A stretch of DNA of 64,000 bases from Chitinophaga sp. YR627 (GTDB lineage Bacteria > Bacteroidota > Bacteroidia > Chitinophagales > Chitinophagaceae), in NCBI RefSeq assembly GCF_900114995.1, contig NZ_FOUX01000002.1:1426001-1490000 (forward strand). The letters run 5' to 3'. Below, one piece after another: positions 1 to 9,291 of this stretch. The first letter of the stretch is position 1. Every line of letters starts with the position of its first letter. A program made the translations under genes and the position numbers. The notes below the pieces were generated by a model. The model did no database searches, was not told where the DNA came from, and saw only the letters and a program-made list of their open reading frames with translations.

Positions 1-462
1 TACCTGCTGTAACTTCGTTTTCAGTTGTTCTACATCCAGGATCTCAGAAGAGATAATACAGTTCATTGCACCTTTGCTACGGATATGAGCAACCAGCGCT
101 CTGGTATCCACATCATGGATTGCAACCAGGTTATTATCTGACAGGAATTTCTCCAGAGAACCGTCAGCCATCTGGCGGGAATAGTTGTAAGCGATATTTT
201 TACATATCAATCCACTGATCTTTACATCGTCACTTTCTACGTCGTCCTTTTTAACGCCATAGTTACCAACGTAACAATTATTCATGATCAGTACCTGGCC
301 TTTGTATGAAGGATCCGTAAATACTTCCTGGTATCCTGTCATTCCAGTGTTAAAACACAATTCACCGGCGGCGGTGCCTATTTTACCAAAAGCTTTTCCG
401 TAAAATACCGTTCCGTCATCTAATAACAGTACGGCCGGCTGGATCGATCTAGTCTGAGGCAT
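1..462 (-). CDS. carA: carbamoyl-phosphate synthase small subunit (3' end outside window)
   Basis: The first 154 codons are visible and the gene runs off the left edge. The translation starts MPQTRSIQPAVLLLDDG and continues with the family's N-terminal small-domain signature (GELCFNTGMTGYQE, then DPSYKGQ). The enzyme supplies ammonia from glutamine for carbamoyl phosphate, used in arginine and pyrimidine synthesis, but its glutaminase domain lies outside the window. The ATG at 462-460 matches the usual start of the family. A TAACTTTG element (491-498) lies about 30 bases upstream and fits a Bacteroidota -7 element. Confidence 0.95.
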   Translation of the reverse strand, partial: MPQTRSIQPAVLLLDDGTVFYGKAFGKIGTAAGELCFNTGMTGYQEVFTDPSYKGQVLIMNNCYVGNYGVKKDDVESDDVKISGLICKNIAYNYSRQMADGSLEKFLSDNNLVAIHDVDTRALVAHIRSKGAMNCIISSEILDVEQLKTKLQQV

Positions 463-490
463 GCTTATTTTTTCGTTTTAAAAAATCGTG

Positions 491-498
491 CAAAGTTA
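491..498 (-). promoter_or_regulatory. candidate carA promoter (-7 TAACTTTG)
   Basis: Read on the minus strand, TAACTTTG matches TAnnTTTG about 30 bases before the carA ATG. A TTTG is present 16 bases further upstream (518-515) instead of the preferred 19, so the assignment is tentative. Confidence 0.4.
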
Positions 499-557
499 TT
501 GAATAAATGGTTAACAAATAAGAATTCCGCCCATTAATTGTTAATCTTTCCACTCAA

Positions 558-1385
558 TTATTTGACATCAATCGATTTTATAATACGATGTGCCGTTGCC
601 AGCGCTACAGTATCGTCCTCGCGGTACCTGATTACAACCTCCCAGCGATGCTGTCCATTCACCATCAACAGGTTAGAAAAAGCAAGACGGATACCATTCT
701 TATAGATGAAACTTCCTTCCTGCAAAAGGGCTGACATGCCATTTTGTGTCAGGGTATCGGTCTTATACTGGAGGTCAGAGATTTCCTGGTTCTTTTTCAT
801 TTCTGTAGCGGCTGCTGCTCCGGCTACCTCCAGATCGTTGGATACGTTTGCACGATAGCTATACATGTTCACTTCCACCTGCATCCCCTCTTCTACCCTG
901 TTCCGGTAGCTCTTGGCATATTCCACGAACTGGGCTATTTCAGGTGCAAGCGGCTTATCATTTACCCCCAGGTGCATGGGTGTACTGATCTCAATGGTCT
1001 GACGACCTATTTTGGCGGTTTCCCAGGAAGAATATAACCAGGCTTTATTGATCTTCGGATAGATCAGGTTAAATACGACCTTTTTGCCGATATATCCGCC
1101 AGCTACAGCTGCCAGTCCGATAACAAGTATAATAGTGATAATAACGCCGCGTCTGCCGACCCAGGCCAGGTAACGTTGCTGTAATAAGCCCAGATGGTTG
1201 GTTCTTTCTTTTTTAGGCTTTATGCCGGTTTCCTGTTGGAACTGTTCAAAGGTGCCTTCGGGATTTTTTAATTTCCAGTCGGCATAGTTAGCGGATAATT
1301 TTTTGCCACATTCAGCGCAAAAGGTGAGAAACTCTGATTTCAATTCATTGTAGTGCCCGCAACTTTTACATTTCAGGTAAGTCAT
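558..1385 (-). CDS. zinc-ribbon, single-pass membrane protein of unknown function
   Basis: This 275-residue protein starts with a zinc-ribbon pattern: C6-x2-C9 and C23-x2-C26. A linker follows, then one membrane segment at about residues 80-105 (VIITIILVIGLAAVAGGYIG) and an extracytoplasmic domain of about 165 residues with no motif I recognise. The arrangement (cytoplasmic zinc finger, one helix, outer domain) resembles membrane-tethered sensors or assembly factors. No catalytic residues are apparent and I assign no function. It lies between carA and the end of the alpha operon on the same strand. Confidence 0.8.
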   Translation of the reverse strand: MTYLKCKSCGHYNELKSEFLTFCAECGKKLSANYADWKLKNPEGTFEQFQQETGIKPKKERTNHLGLLQQRYLAWVGRRGVIITIILVIGLAAVAGGYIGKKVVFNLIYPKINKAWLYSSWETAKIGRQTIEISTPMHLGVNDKPLAPEIAQFVEYAKSYRNRVEEGMQVEVNMYSYRANVSNDLEVAGAAAATEMKKNQEISDLQYKTDTLTQNGMSALLQEGSFIYKNGIRLAFSNLLMVNGQHRWEVVIRYREDDTVALATAHRIIKSIDVK

Positions 1386-1507
1386 AAGATATAGAGTAGT
1401 TTTAAACGGATCTTCCCGTGGTTTTCATTTCCAGCCACGATATTACAAAAAAATATAATTAATCTGTATACGCGTTTACAGATGGAGGGATAGCAGGCAA
1501 AAAAAAA

Positions 1508-1527
1508 TCCCGGAGTAAACTCCGGGA
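1508..1527 (-). terminator. Rho-independent terminator of the alpha operon
   Basis: TCCCGGAGT and ACTCCGGGA form a perfect 9-bp stem with a two-base loop. On the minus strand it is followed by a run of T (plus-strand A run at 1499-1507). It lies about 35 bases past the rplQ stop and ends the ribosomal supercluster. Confidence 0.9.
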
Positions 1528-1560
1528 CTTTCTTTATGAATTGAAGCGAATGCTAAATGA

Positions 1561-2037
1561 CTATTCAGCTGCTTTTTCTTCAGTTGAAGTACCTTCTTCA
1601 GCTTTTTTCTTGCTACCACCGGCACGACGTGTTTTCTTAGCTGGAGCTGCTTCAGTTGCAACTTTACCACCATAGATTTCGTTAAAGTCTACCAGTTCAA
1701 TCAGCGCAGTTTCCGCGTTGTCACCAACACGTTTGCCTAATTTAATGATACGAGTGTAACCACCTGGACGGTTAGCGATTTTCTCGCTGATAGCACCGAA
1801 CAGTTCTTTGATTGCCTCTTTATCCTGCAGGTAGCTGAACACAATTCTACGGTTGTGGGTAGAGTCGTTCTTTGCTCTTGTCAGCAGTGGCTCAACGTAC
1901 ACACGCAGCGCCTTAGCTTTCGCCAGGGTGGTAGTGATACGTTTGTGCTTAATCAGTTCCATAGCCAGGTTAGATAACAGGGCTTGACGGTGAGCAGAAG
2001 TTCTGCTGAGGCGGTTTAATTTTACTCCGTGACGCAT
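1561..2037 (-). CDS. rplQ: 50S ribosomal protein L17
   Basis: The 158-residue protein starts [19 protein letters not shown], the L17 signature. L17 is a large-subunit protein near the peptide exit. The core ends at about residue 125 and is followed by a low-complexity Ala/Lys/Glu tail ([16 protein letters not shown], then acidic), as is common in Bacteroidota L17 and longer than the roughly 127 residues of E. coli. It is the last gene of the alpha operon, after rpoA, with a terminator directly downstream. Confidence 0.98.
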   Translation of the reverse strand: MRHGVKLNRLSRTSAHRQALLSNLAMELIKHKRITTTLAKAKALRVYVEPLLTRAKNDSTHNRRIVFSYLQDKEAIKELFGAISEKIANRPGGYTRIIKLGKRVGDNAETALIELVDFNEIYGGKVATEAAPAKKTRRAGGSKKKAEEGTSTEEKAAE

Positions 2038-2110
2038 GACGCTTTGTTTTTAAAGATTCCCCTATACCGTGTCAGGAATTACAGGGTACTTATGTTCTAA
2101 TTGATTTCGA

Positions 2111-3106
2111 CTATTCTTCGTCTAATTTCAGTTTGGACAGGTCCATACCGAAATGTAAACCTCTTTCGTTCAGTACCTGCTCGATTTCGCTGAGGGATTT
2201 CTGACCGAAGTTTCTGAACTTCATCAGTTCTTCCTGTTCGTACTGTACCAGTTCGCTCAGGGAGTTGATCTTAGCTGCTTTCAGACAGTTGAATGCACGA
2301 ACGCTCAGATCCAGATCTTCCAGTGGAGTCTTCAGGATCTTACGCAGCTGCAGTGTCTGTTCGTCAACTACATCTTCTTTCTCAGTGTCTTTAGTATCGA
2401 AGCTGATGTTTTCATCAGTGATGATCATCAGGTGCTGAATCAGTATACGGGAGGCTTGTTTTACAGCTTCTTCCGGGTGGATTGTACCATCAGTGATCAC
2501 TTCCATGATCAGTTTCTCATAGTCAGTCTTTTGTTCCACACGGGTGTTCTCGATGCTATACTTTACGTTTTTGATTGGCGTAAAGATAGAGTCGATCGCG
2601 ATATAACCGAAAACGGCATCTTTAGGTTTATTCTCTTCAGCTGGCACATAACCACGGCCTTTACCGATAGTCAATTCGATATCCAGCTTTGCAGATGGAT
2701 CCAGCGTACAGATAAGCAATTCAGGATTCATGATCTGGAAAGCACTGGTTGCTTTTTCGATCATGTCAGCGCGGAACTCAGTTTTACCTTTAATAGAGAT
2801 CTGAATTTTCTCGTTGTTAACTTCGTTCTCAACGATGCGTTTGAAACGTACCTGTTTCAGATTCAGGATGATTTCAGTTACGTCTTCAGTGATTCCTTTT
2901 AAAGTTGCAAACTCGTGATCAGCACCTTCAATCTTTATTCCCACAATGGCATAACCCTCCAGAGATGACAGGAGCACACGACGCAGCGCATTACCCACAG
3001 TCACACCGTAACCCGGTTCTAACGGCCGGAATTCGAATTGAGCTTCAAAGTCAGTTGACTTCTGCAAAACGATCTTATCAGGCTTTTGGAAATTCAGAAT
3101 TGCCAT
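2111..3106 (-). CDS. rpoA: DNA-directed RNA polymerase subunit alpha
   Basis: This is the assembly platform of RNA polymerase. The N-terminal domain contains the [20 protein letters not shown] motif needed for dimerisation and binding of beta. The C-terminal domain (about 255-325) contains [19 protein letters not shown] and the helix-hairpin-helix [12 protein letters not shown], which bind UP elements and activators. At 331 residues it is full length. It lies between rpsD and rplQ, the standard alpha-operon order. Confidence 0.99.
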   Translation of the reverse strand: MAILNFQKPDKIVLQKSTDFEAQFEFRPLEPGYGVTVGNALRRVLLSSLEGYAIVGIKIEGADHEFATLKGITEDVTEIILNLKQVRFKRIVENEVNNEKIQISIKGKTEFRADMIEKATSAFQIMNPELLICTLDPSAKLDIELTIGKGRGYVPAEENKPKDAVFGYIAIDSIFTPIKNVKYSIENTRVEQKTDYEKLIMEVITDGTIHPEEAVKQASRILIQHLMIITDENISFDTKDTEKEDVVDEQTLQLRKILKTPLEDLDLSVRAFNCLKAAKINSLSELVQYEQEELMKFRNFGQKSLSEIEQVLNERGLHFGMDLSKLKLDEE

Positions 3107-3141
3107 TGATATGTTAAGTTTAATTGTTTATGTAAAACTGG

Positions 3142-3224
3142 CTTTAGCCATTAACATGCAGCCCTTAGTAACCTACGTACATTAAATACGCTGGTAACTA
3201 ATGACCCATGCTTAACGGCTAAAG
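3142..3224. repeat. long nested inverted repeat between rpsD and rpoA
   Basis: The outer arms CTTTAGCCATTAACATG (3142-3158) and CATGCTTAACGGCTAAAG (3207-3224) pair with few mismatches. Inner arms TTAGTAACC (3165-3173) and GGTAACTAA (3193-3201) extend the fold. No T-run follows, so it looks like a structured spacer and not a terminator. It could modulate rpoA expression or mRNA processing. Confidence 0.6.
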
Positions 3225-3232
3225 ACATATTA

Positions 3233-3838
3233 TTATTTAGAGTACAATTCTACTATCAGCTGCTCCTTAATGTTCTCAGGAACGCTCTCTCTCTCAGGAT
3301 ATGCAATGAAAGTACCCTTTTGTTCTTTTTCATTCCAATCCAGCCAGCTGAATTTAGGATTTTTACCGCGGATATTGCTTGTAATAGCAGTGTTGCTTGC
3401 TGCAGACGGCTTCAGACCGATGATATCGCCTGGTTTCAGCTGGTAAGAAGGAACGTTCATTACCTGGCCGTTAACAGTGATATGTTTGTGAGAAACCAGC
3501 TGACGTGCAGCAGGACGGGAAGGAGCGATACCGAGACGGAATACTGCGTTATCCAGACGTGCTTCCAGCAATTTGATCAATACTTCACCGGTAACACCTT
3601 TACGACGGTTAGCTTCAACGAACAGGTTAGCGAACTGGCGCTCCAGTACACCATAAGTGTATTTCGCTTTCTGTTTTTCACGCAGCTGCAGTGCGTATTC
3701 ACCCAGCTGTTTACGTTTACGGCTTACACCGTGCTGACCCGGAGGGTTACTGTTCTTGCCTAAATATTTACCGTTTCCTAAAATCGGTTCTCCAAAGATT
3801 CTGGAGATCTTGGTCTTTGGTCCTGTATACCTTGCCAT
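3233..3838 (-). CDS. rpsD: 30S ribosomal protein S4
   Basis: S4 is a primary 16S rRNA binder and a known operon regulator in other bacteria. The 201-residue protein starts MARYTGPKTKISRIFGEPI. It carries the S4 RNA-binding domain at about residues 90-150 (RLDNAVFRLGIAPSRPAARQ, then HKHITVNGQ). The N-terminal Cys cluster of zinc-binding S4 proteins is absent, so this is the Cys-free type. It follows rpsK and precedes rpoA. Confidence 0.98.
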   Translation of the reverse strand: MARYTGPKTKISRIFGEPILGNGKYLGKNSNPPGQHGVSRKRKQLGEYALQLREKQKAKYTYGVLERQFANLFVEANRRKGVTGEVLIKLLEARLDNAVFRLGIAPSRPAARQLVSHKHITVNGQVMNVPSYQLKPGDIIGLKPSAASNTAITSNIRGKNPKFSWLDWNEKEQKGTFIAYPERESVPENIKEQLIVELYSK

Positions 3839-3863
3839 TTTCTTTAATAGATTTTTTAGTTCC

Positions 3864-3904
3864 GGTATATGATCTTTAAAAAATCTTAAACCTGATCATA
3901 TACC
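3864..3904. repeat. perfect 11-bp inverted repeat between rpsK and rpsD
   Basis: GGTATATGATC (3864-3874) and GATCATATACC (3894-3904) are perfectly complementary around a 19-base A/T-rich loop. The repeat lies just upstream of the rpsD start on the minus-strand mRNA. An overlapping alternative pairing of AGATTTTTTA with AAAAAATCTT is possible, so the leader might switch conformations. This is inference only. Confidence 0.6.
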
Positions 3905-4001
3905 CATTATTTAATAAAACTCTCAAGCGGAAATTCGAAAGCAGCAGACCGAAAATACTCCAGTCCTTCCACTTTCGAAATACCACAGAATATTTTGAAT
4001 C

Positions 4002-4403
4002 CTATACCCTTCTCTTTTTAGGAGGACGGCAACCGTTGTGAGGTAAAGGAGTTACGTCTTTGATCATGTTAACCTCGATACCGGAGTTAGCGATCGCACG
4101 GATTGCGCTTTCACGACCAGCACCTGGGCCTTTTACAAAAACATCAGCTCTTTTCAGACCTGCTTCCATTGCTGTTTTAGCAGCGTCAGAAGCAGCCAGC
4201 TGAGCTGCATATGGAGTGTTCTTTTTAGAACCTTTGAAGCCCATCTTACCTGCAGTAGACCAGGAAATAACCTGACCCTGTTTGTTGGTAATGCTGATGA
4301 TGATGTTGTTGAAGCTAGCAGAGATGTGAACATCACCGTAGTTATCAACTTTAACTACTCTCTTTTTGTTAGCAGCAGTTTTTGTATTTTGTGCTTTTGC
4401 CAT
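4002..4403 (-). CDS. rpsK: 30S ribosomal protein S11
   Basis: S11 belongs to the small-subunit platform and contacts the E-site region. The 133-residue protein shows the family core ([22 protein letters not shown], shown in part; then [14 protein letters not shown]) and the conserved C-terminus [18 protein letters not shown]. It lies between rpsM and rpsD. The start is supported by the Lys/Ala-rich N-terminal extension common in this phylum. Confidence 0.98.
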   Translation of the reverse strand: MAKAQNTKTAANKKRVVKVDNYGDVHISASFNNIIISITNKQGQVISWSTAGKMGFKGSKKNTPYAAQLAASDAAKTAMEAGLKRADVFVKGPGAGRESAIRAIANSGIEVNMIKDVTPLPHNGCRPPKKRRV

Positions 4404-4413
4404 AATTATATAA

Positions 4414-4475
4414 AATTCCAGGTTCCAGGTTCCAGATTCCTCTTGCCATATATACGACTACTGGAAACCGGAACT
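4414..4475. repeat. tandem TTCCAGG words with inverted partner, rpsM-rpsK spacer
   Basis: The words TTCCAGG, TTCCAGG, TTCCAGA and TTCC run in tandem from 4417 to 4440. A partly complementary CTGGAAACCGGAAC stretch lies at 4461-4474. The result is a loose hairpin made of repeated words between two ribosomal genes. Confidence 0.5.
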
Positions 4476-4495
4476 TGTTATTTGTATTATCAAGT

Positions 4496-4876
4496 TTATT
4501 TCTTAGGCGCTTTCTTCTTACCTGCAACCGTTTTACGTTTACCTTTACGGGTACGGCTGTTGGTACGGGTACGCTGACCTCTGAGTGGTAAGCCTTTTCT
4601 GTGACGAAGACCACGATAACAAGCTATATCCAGCAGACGTTTAATGTTCATCTGCACTTCAGAACGCAGCTGACCTTCTACTTTAAACTCACCGTTGATA
4701 ACGTTACGGATTGCAGCCTGCTCATCATCGTTCCAGTCTTTAACTTTCTTGTTGAAGTCTATACCAGATTTCTCCAGAATATATTGAGCGGTAGAACGAC
4801 CAATACCAAAGATGTAGGTCAGGCCAATTTCTCCTCTTTTATTTTTAGGAAGATCGATACCGGCTATACGTGCCAT
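4496..4876 (-). CDS. rpsM: 30S ribosomal protein S13
   Basis: S13 sits in the head of the small subunit and contacts the large subunit and P-site tRNA. The protein is 126 residues with the start [20 protein letters not shown], the helix-hairpin-helix region [19 protein letters not shown], and a basic C-terminal tail ([20 protein letters not shown]) that reaches the P site. It follows rpmJ and precedes rpsK. Confidence 0.98.
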   Translation of the reverse strand: MARIAGIDLPKNKRGEIGLTYIFGIGRSTAQYILEKSGIDFNKKVKDWNDDEQAAIRNVINGEFKVEGQLRSEVQMNIKRLLDIACYRGLRHRKGLPLRGQRTRTNSRTRKGKRKTVAGKKKAPKK

Positions 4877-4914
4877 ATTTGTAGTTTAATTTACTTTGTT
4901 ACTTATTAAATAGA

Positions 4915-5031
4915 TTATCCCTGACGTTGCTTAAAACGGGGATTCTTTTTGTTGATCACCAACAATTTACCCTTCCTGCGCACGATCTTACAATCTGCAC
5001 TTCTTTTTTTTATGGAAGCTCTTACCCTCAT
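4915..5031 (-). CDS. rpmJ: 50S ribosomal protein L36 (Cys-poor form)
   Basis: This 38-codon gene starts [19 protein letters not shown] and ends NPRFKQRQG, both diagnostic for L36. Only one Cys (residue 14) is present, so the CxxC...C...H zinc site of the classical form is lost. This matches the zinc-independent form usual in Bacteroidota. It lies in the standard place between infA and rpsM. The start ATG is at 5031-5029. Confidence 0.95.
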   Translation of the reverse strand: MRVRASIKKRSADCKIVRRKGKLLVINKKNPRFKQRQG

Positions 5032-5057
5032 AAGTTATAAATTATAAGTCTGTATGT

Positions 5058-5276
5058 TTATTTATATCTGAATATGATTCTGCCTCTGCTCAAATCGTAT
5101 GGACTCATCTCAACCCCAACTTTGTCACCAGGCAGGATGCGGATATAGTGCATTCTCATCTTACCGGAAATGGTCGCCAAAATCTCATGCCCGTTCTCTA
5201 ACTTAACTCTGAACATAGCGTTAGACAAGGCTTCTAGTATTATTCCATCCTGTTTAATGAGTGCCTGTTTTGCCAT
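5058..5276 (-). CDS. infA: translation initiation factor IF-1
   Basis: IF-1 binds the A site of the small subunit during initiation. The 72-residue protein is one OB-fold (S1-like) domain with [20 protein letters not shown] and ending [12 protein letters not shown], matching the family over its full length. It precedes rpmJ. A TATCTTTG -7 element 18-25 bases upstream suggests that a transcription unit starts here. Confidence 0.98.
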   Translation of the reverse strand: MAKQALIKQDGIILEALSNAMFRVKLENGHEILATISGKMRMHYIRILPGDKVGVEMSPYDLSRGRIIFRYK

Positions 5277-5293
5277 AAAAATTTTTAGGACTG

Positions 5294-5301
5294 CAAAGAT
5301 A
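5294..5301 (-). promoter_or_regulatory. candidate infA promoter (-7 TATCTTTG)
   Basis: On the minus strand TATCTTTG matches TAnnTTTG and lies 18-25 bases before the infA start. The -33 position holds TTTT, not TTTG. It would give infA-rpmJ-rpsM-rpsK-rpsD-rpoA-rplQ a start of their own. Confidence 0.5.
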
Positions 5302-5390
5302 GTGAAATCTTAAGAAAAAGAAAAATTAATGAATTAAACGCGAACAATTATTGTGGATAATTTTTTCTATTCACGATTACTCATTGATAA

Positions 5391-6191
5391 TCAGTAGCTT
5401 GAGCTGAGAGCAGGGTTGTTCTTTTCTGCCCTTTCAATACCTTCAAATGAAGAAAGTATGTCCGGTTTGCCTTTCATTACGGCCACGTTGTGTTCAAAAT
5501 GAACGGAAGGCTTTTCGTCCCGTGTGATTACGGTCCAGCCATCTTCCATATATTCCACTTCCTTTACACCCAGGTTGATCATTGGTTCAATTGCTATCAC
5601 CAGACCTTCCTTCATGATAGGACCGCTGCCGCGTTTACCGTAGTTAGGGACCTGAGGATCCTCGTGGAGGTTCTTACCAAGTCCATGTCCCACCAGCTCG
5701 CGAACAACGCCGTAACCGCGCTGTTTTTCGGTATAATCCTGAATAGCGTGGGCGATGTCTCCAATACGGTTACCAGCCACAGCTTTCTCGATACCTTTAT
5801 ACAATGCTGTCTTGGTTGCCTTCATCAGTTCCAGCACTTCCGGCTTTACATTACCAATAGCGAAAGTATAGGCACTATCGCCGTGATATCCGTTCAGTAA
5901 TACCCCAACATCAACGCTGACAATATCACCGTCCTGCAATACGTAGGAATTCGGGATACCGTGTACCACTTCTGCGTTGACAGAGATACAGCAGCTCTTG
6001 GGAAATCCCTTGTAGTTTTTGAATGAAGGAACGGCGCCGTTAGCAACGATGAAATTCTCCACGATCGCATCGATCTCAAGGGTAGACATACCCGGTTTCA
6101 GATGCTTAGCTACTTCTTCCAGTGTAGCGCTCACAAGTAATGCGCTTTTGCGCATCAGCTCAATTTCTTCCTTAGTTTTATAATGCACCAT
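5391..6191 (-). CDS. map: type I methionine aminopeptidase
   Basis: This cytoplasmic metallo-enzyme removes the initiator methionine. The family start MVHYKTKEEIELMRKSA fixes the start at 6191. An in-frame ATG at 6284 would add 31 residues that look unlike the family. The pita-bread fold motifs and metal ligands are present: Asp in IVSVDVGV, Asp in GYHGDSAYTF, His in ELVGHGLG, and Glu in VIAIEPM and HFEHNVAV. It follows secY, as in other spc operons. There is no adk between secY and map. Confidence 0.96.
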   Translation of the reverse strand: MVHYKTKEEIELMRKSALLVSATLEEVAKHLKPGMSTLEIDAIVENFIVANGAVPSFKNYKGFPKSCCISVNAEVVHGIPNSYVLQDGDIVSVDVGVLLNGYHGDSAYTFAIGNVKPEVLELMKATKTALYKGIEKAVAGNRIGDIAHAIQDYTEKQRGYGVVRELVGHGLGKNLHEDPQVPNYGKRGSGPIMKEGLVIAIEPMINLGVKEVEYMEDGWTVITRDEKPSVHFEHNVAVMKGKPDILSSFEGIERAEKNNPALSSSY

Positions 6192-6321
6192 ACTAAAAAA
6201 CGGGTTCGGAAAGTTCAGTTTCGAAAGTGCGGTTGCACATCGTGTCAATAATGATCGTAACCACATAAAAGACGGGGCCTGCACTTGCCTTTAATTCTCA
6301 AAGCTCTTTACTTAAAAGATG

Positions 6322-6386
6322 AAGCCACGCAAGCATAAAACCCGCAGCGGAGTAAACTCACTGTTGGTCTTATGCTGCTGTGGCTT
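6322..6386. repeat. inverted repeat between secY and map
   Basis: AAGCCACGCAAGCATAA (6322-6338) and TTATGCTGCTGTGGCTT (6370-6386) pair as two stems (AAGCCAC/GTGGCTT and AGCATAA/TTATGCT) with a small internal loop. It lies between the secY stop and the map start, possibly as an attenuator or processing site. Confidence 0.55.
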
Positions 6387-6410
6387 TTAGGCCAGGGTAG
6401 CCCGGATTAA

Positions 6411-7754
6411 TCAGACGTTAGCCGGAGCTGTTCTTCCTTTAATCCGGCCGGTGCTCATGAGACCATCGTAATGGCGCATCAGCAGCTGGCTTTCTATTTG
6501 CTGGAGCGTATCCAGGATAACGCCCACCATGATCAGCAGGGAAGTACCTCCGAAGAAGGTAGCAAAGTTACTGTTGATATTCACAGCTGCTGCAACACCT
6601 GGAAGGATACCAACCATTGCCAGGAAGAATGCACCTGGGAGGGTGATACGGTCCATTACAGCGCCGATGTAATCAGCGGTAGCCTGACCAGGTTTAACAC
6701 CAGGTACGAAACCGTTGTTACGTTTCATTTCATCCGCCATCTGGGTCGGATTAAATATCAGGGCAGTATAGAAATAAGTGAATACAATTACCAGTACAGC
6801 ATAAATCAGATTGTACCAGCCATTTGTATGGTCACTGAAGATACGAATGAAGCCAGAGTTGCTGTCAGTTGCGAAACCGATAGCTGTAGCCGGAATAAAC
6901 ATGATCGCCTGTGCAAAGATGATCGGCATAACACCAGCAGCGTTTACTTTCAGTGGAATGAACTGACGTACACCGCCGAACTGTTTGTTACCAACAATAC
7001 GTTTTGCATAGTTTACCGGGATCTTACGGGTACCCTGTACCAGCAGGATCAGACCGATAGTGATCAGTACGAATACAGCCAGCTCTATCAGGAACAGCAT
7101 CGCACCACCATTACTCTGAGCGTTTCTGGAGGAGAACTCCTGAATGATCGCCTGAGGGAGACGGGCAAGGATGCCGACCATGATTATGATAGAAGTACCG
7201 TTACCAATACCTTTGTCTGTGATTTTCTCACCCAGCCACATTACAAACAGGGTACCTGCTGTAAGTACTACGGTGGTTGTCAGCCAGAAGAAAGCTGCAC
7301 CATATTCCGGGATTATTGAACCTGCAGACTGCTGTCTGAGGAAGGCAACATATGCACTTGCCTGCAGACCAGTCACAATCACTGTCAGTATACGGGTATA
7401 CTGATTAATCTTTTTTCTACCGCTTTCACCTTCTTTCTGTAATTTCTGGAAATAAGGCACGGCAATTGTAAGCAGTTGTATGGCTATGGATGCAGAGATA
7501 TAGGGCATAATGCCGAGAGCAAAAATGGAAGCCCTGGAGAAGGAACCACCTGCGAACATGTTGAATAGTCCAAGGATACCTTTTTCAGACTTGTTGGCAA
7601 ACTCTCCCATACCCAAACTGTTGGCATCAATACCGGGTAACGCGATATAGGATCCTACACGATAGATGAGGACAAGAAGCAATGTAGTGAGAATGCGGCT
7701 ACGCAAATCCTCGATGCTCCAGATATTCTTAATCGTTTCGATAAATTTCTTCAC
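6411..7754 (-). CDS. secY: protein translocase subunit SecY
   Basis: SecY is the channel of the inner-membrane Sec translocon. At 447 residues it has the expected ten membrane segments. Family motifs include YRVGSYIALPGID in the first helix, LGEKITDKGIGNGTSIII and the cytoplasmic loop NPTQMADEMKRNNGFVPGVKPG. It sits between rplO and map. Its start is preceded by a terminator-like hairpin at 7888-7911, so it may be expressed partly apart from the upstream genes. Confidence 0.98.
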   Translation of the reverse strand: MKKFIETIKNIWSIEDLRSRILTTLLLVLIYRVGSYIALPGIDANSLGMGEFANKSEKGILGLFNMFAGGSFSRASIFALGIMPYISASIAIQLLTIAVPYFQKLQKEGESGRKKINQYTRILTVIVTGLQASAYVAFLRQQSAGSIIPEYGAAFFWLTTTVVLTAGTLFVMWLGEKITDKGIGNGTSIIIMVGILARLPQAIIQEFSSRNAQSNGGAMLFLIELAVFVLITIGLILLVQGTRKIPVNYAKRIVGNKQFGGVRQFIPLKVNAAGVMPIIFAQAIMFIPATAIGFATDSNSGFIRIFSDHTNGWYNLIYAVLVIVFTYFYTALIFNPTQMADEMKRNNGFVPGVKPGQATADYIGAVMDRITLPGAFFLAMVGILPGVAAAVNINSNFATFFGGTSLLIMVGVILDTLQQIESQLLMRHYDGLMSTGRIKGRTAPANV

Positions 7755-7887
7755 AGGAAGATGAATGTTTAATATTCAAAATTTCATCCCGTTTGAGGCG
7801 GGACCAAATTCCGAACAGGCATTAGCTGCTATCCAGTAACTCCGGCCGGGATTTGTGTTGTTTTCTCTGGCTTGATAAAATGTGAAA

Positions 7888-7911
7888 AGACGCACTACTG
7901 CGTAGGCGTCT
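7888..7911 (-). terminator. terminator-like hairpin between rplO and secY
   Basis: AGACGC (7888-7893) and GCGTCT (7906-7911) form a stem. On the minus strand it is followed by TTTTCACATTTT. It lies inside the spc operon, so it could act as an attenuator that lowers secY expression relative to ribosomal genes. Confidence 0.5.
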
Positions 7912-7928
7912 CCTCAGTCGTGAAATCT

Positions 7929-8375
7929 TTATACCAGCTCTACCGTTCCACCCGCTGCTTCTATCAGCTGCTTGGCTTTTTCGCTGATCGCATTCACTTT
8001 TGCGGTTACTTTAGCCTTCAGTTCTCCCTGACCCAGGATCTTCACTTTCGCGGTCCTGTTGATCAACCCGTTAATGTACAGGTTTTCCAGAGAGAAATCC
8101 TGGAGACCATATTTTTCAACCAGGTGGTCGATCTGACCGATGTTGAACACCTGATATTCAGTTGGATTTAAGCTCTTGAAACCACGTTTTGGCATACGAC
8201 GCTGAATTGGCATCTGACCACCTTCGTGACCTCTTTTGCTCTGATAACCAGCACGTGACTGACCACCTTTATTACCTTTTGTGGAAGTACCACCTTTACC
8301 GGATGCTTCACCACGACCAAGGCGCTTCTCTTTATGTACGGAACCCTGTGCAGGTTGTAACGTATGCAGATTCAT
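7929..8375 (-). CDS. rplO: 50S ribosomal protein L15
   Basis: L15 is a late-assembly large-subunit protein. The 148-residue protein has the N-terminal glycine- and basic-rich extension (KRLGRGEASGKGGTSTKGNK) that threads into 23S rRNA, and the C-terminal globular part ending EAAGGTVELV. It lies between rpmD and secY. Confidence 0.98.
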   Translation of the reverse strand: MNLHTLQPAQGSVHKEKRLGRGEASGKGGTSTKGNKGGQSRAGYQSKRGHEGGQMPIQRRMPKRGFKSLNPTEYQVFNIGQIDHLVEKYGLQDFSLENLYINGLINRTAKVKILGQGELKAKVTAKVNAISEKAKQLIEAAGGTVELV

Positions 8376-8482
8376 TATTAATTGTTTTACTTACGCGGAA
8401 ATTAACCGCTCGCTTTAAATGTAATTATTATTTCGTAAGTATCCGATATAAATGTAGGATAATTTTCCGGCTAATAAAATTA

Positions 8483-8668
8483 TTAAGCCTGCTCTCCTTC
8501 AACTTTTACCAGATGATTTACCTTACGTACCATACCCAGGATCTGGGGGGTAGCTTCCACTTCTACAGTGGCGTTCAGTTTTTTCAGTCCCAGCGCCTTC
8601 AGGGTCAGCTTCTGACGTTCAGGACGGTCTATACCACTTTTTACCTGGGTGATCTTGATCTTTGCCAT
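8483..8668 (-). CDS. rpmD: 50S ribosomal protein L30
   Basis: The chosen start at 8668 gives 61 residues, [20 protein letters not shown], matching bacterial L30. An upstream ATG at 8686 adds only six residues. The conserved HK-type ferredoxin-like core is visible ([20 protein letters not shown]). It lies between rpsE and rplO. Confidence 0.97.
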   Translation of the reverse strand: MAKIKITQVKSGIDRPERQKLTLKALGLKKLNATVEVEATPQILGMVRKVNHLVKVEGEQA

Positions 8669-8736
8669 TGTTATTTGAATTAGCACTTTACAATTGCCGG
8701 GAAAGGATCTTCCACCCCGTTAACTGGATAGTGTTA

Positions 8737-9255
8737 TTATCCGTTAAATACTTTCTTCAGTGATACGCTTCTGGTTTTAGCTATCTGAACCGGCTCACGC
8801 AGGAGACCCAGTGCTTTGAATGTAGCTTTTACCACGTTATGAGGGTTAGCAGAACCCAGTGATTTTGCCAGAACGTCGGTGATACCTGCGCTTTCCAGTA
8901 CGGCACGCATAGAACCTCCCGCGATCACACCAGTACCATGAGCAGCTGGTTTGATCAATACTTTAGCAGCACCTTCTTTAGCTAACTGATCGTGAGGAAT
9001 AGTACCATGCATTACAGGGACTTTGATAAGATTTTTCTTAGCATCGTCGATACCTTTAGTGATAGCTTCCTGCACCTCTTTAGCCTTACCCAGACCGTGT
9101 CCTACTACACCGTGCTCGTTACCTACTACTACCAGGGCAGAAAAACTGAAAGTACGTCCGCCTTTAGTTGTTTTAGTAACACGGTTGATAGCCACAACCT
9201 TTTCTTTCAGCTCCAGGTCACCAGCCTTTACTTTATTAAATGTATTCTTTGCCAT
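8737..9255 (-). CDS. rpsE: 30S ribosomal protein S5
   Basis: S5 takes part in decoding accuracy and in mRNA entry. The 172-residue protein has the N-terminal dsRNA-binding-like domain ([20 protein letters not shown]) and the C-terminal domain with [20 protein letters not shown] and [14 protein letters not shown]. It follows rplR and precedes rpmD. Confidence 0.98.
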   Translation of the reverse strand: MAKNTFNKVKAGDLELKEKVVAINRVTKTTKGGRTFSFSALVVVGNEHGVVGHGLGKAKEVQEAITKGIDDAKKNLIKVPVMHGTIPHDQLAKEGAAKVLIKPAAHGTGVIAGGSMRAVLESAGITDVLAKSLGSANPHNVVKATFKALGLLREPVQIAKTRSVSLKKVFNG

Positions 9256-9291
9256 TTTGTTATTTGCGAATTACGATTTAATCAATTTGAT

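Noticed and set aside
1476..1673. 65-codon frame overlapping the rplQ end
   Set aside because: It lies across the Lys/Ala-rich tail of L17 and the terminator, and is a frame-shifted shadow.
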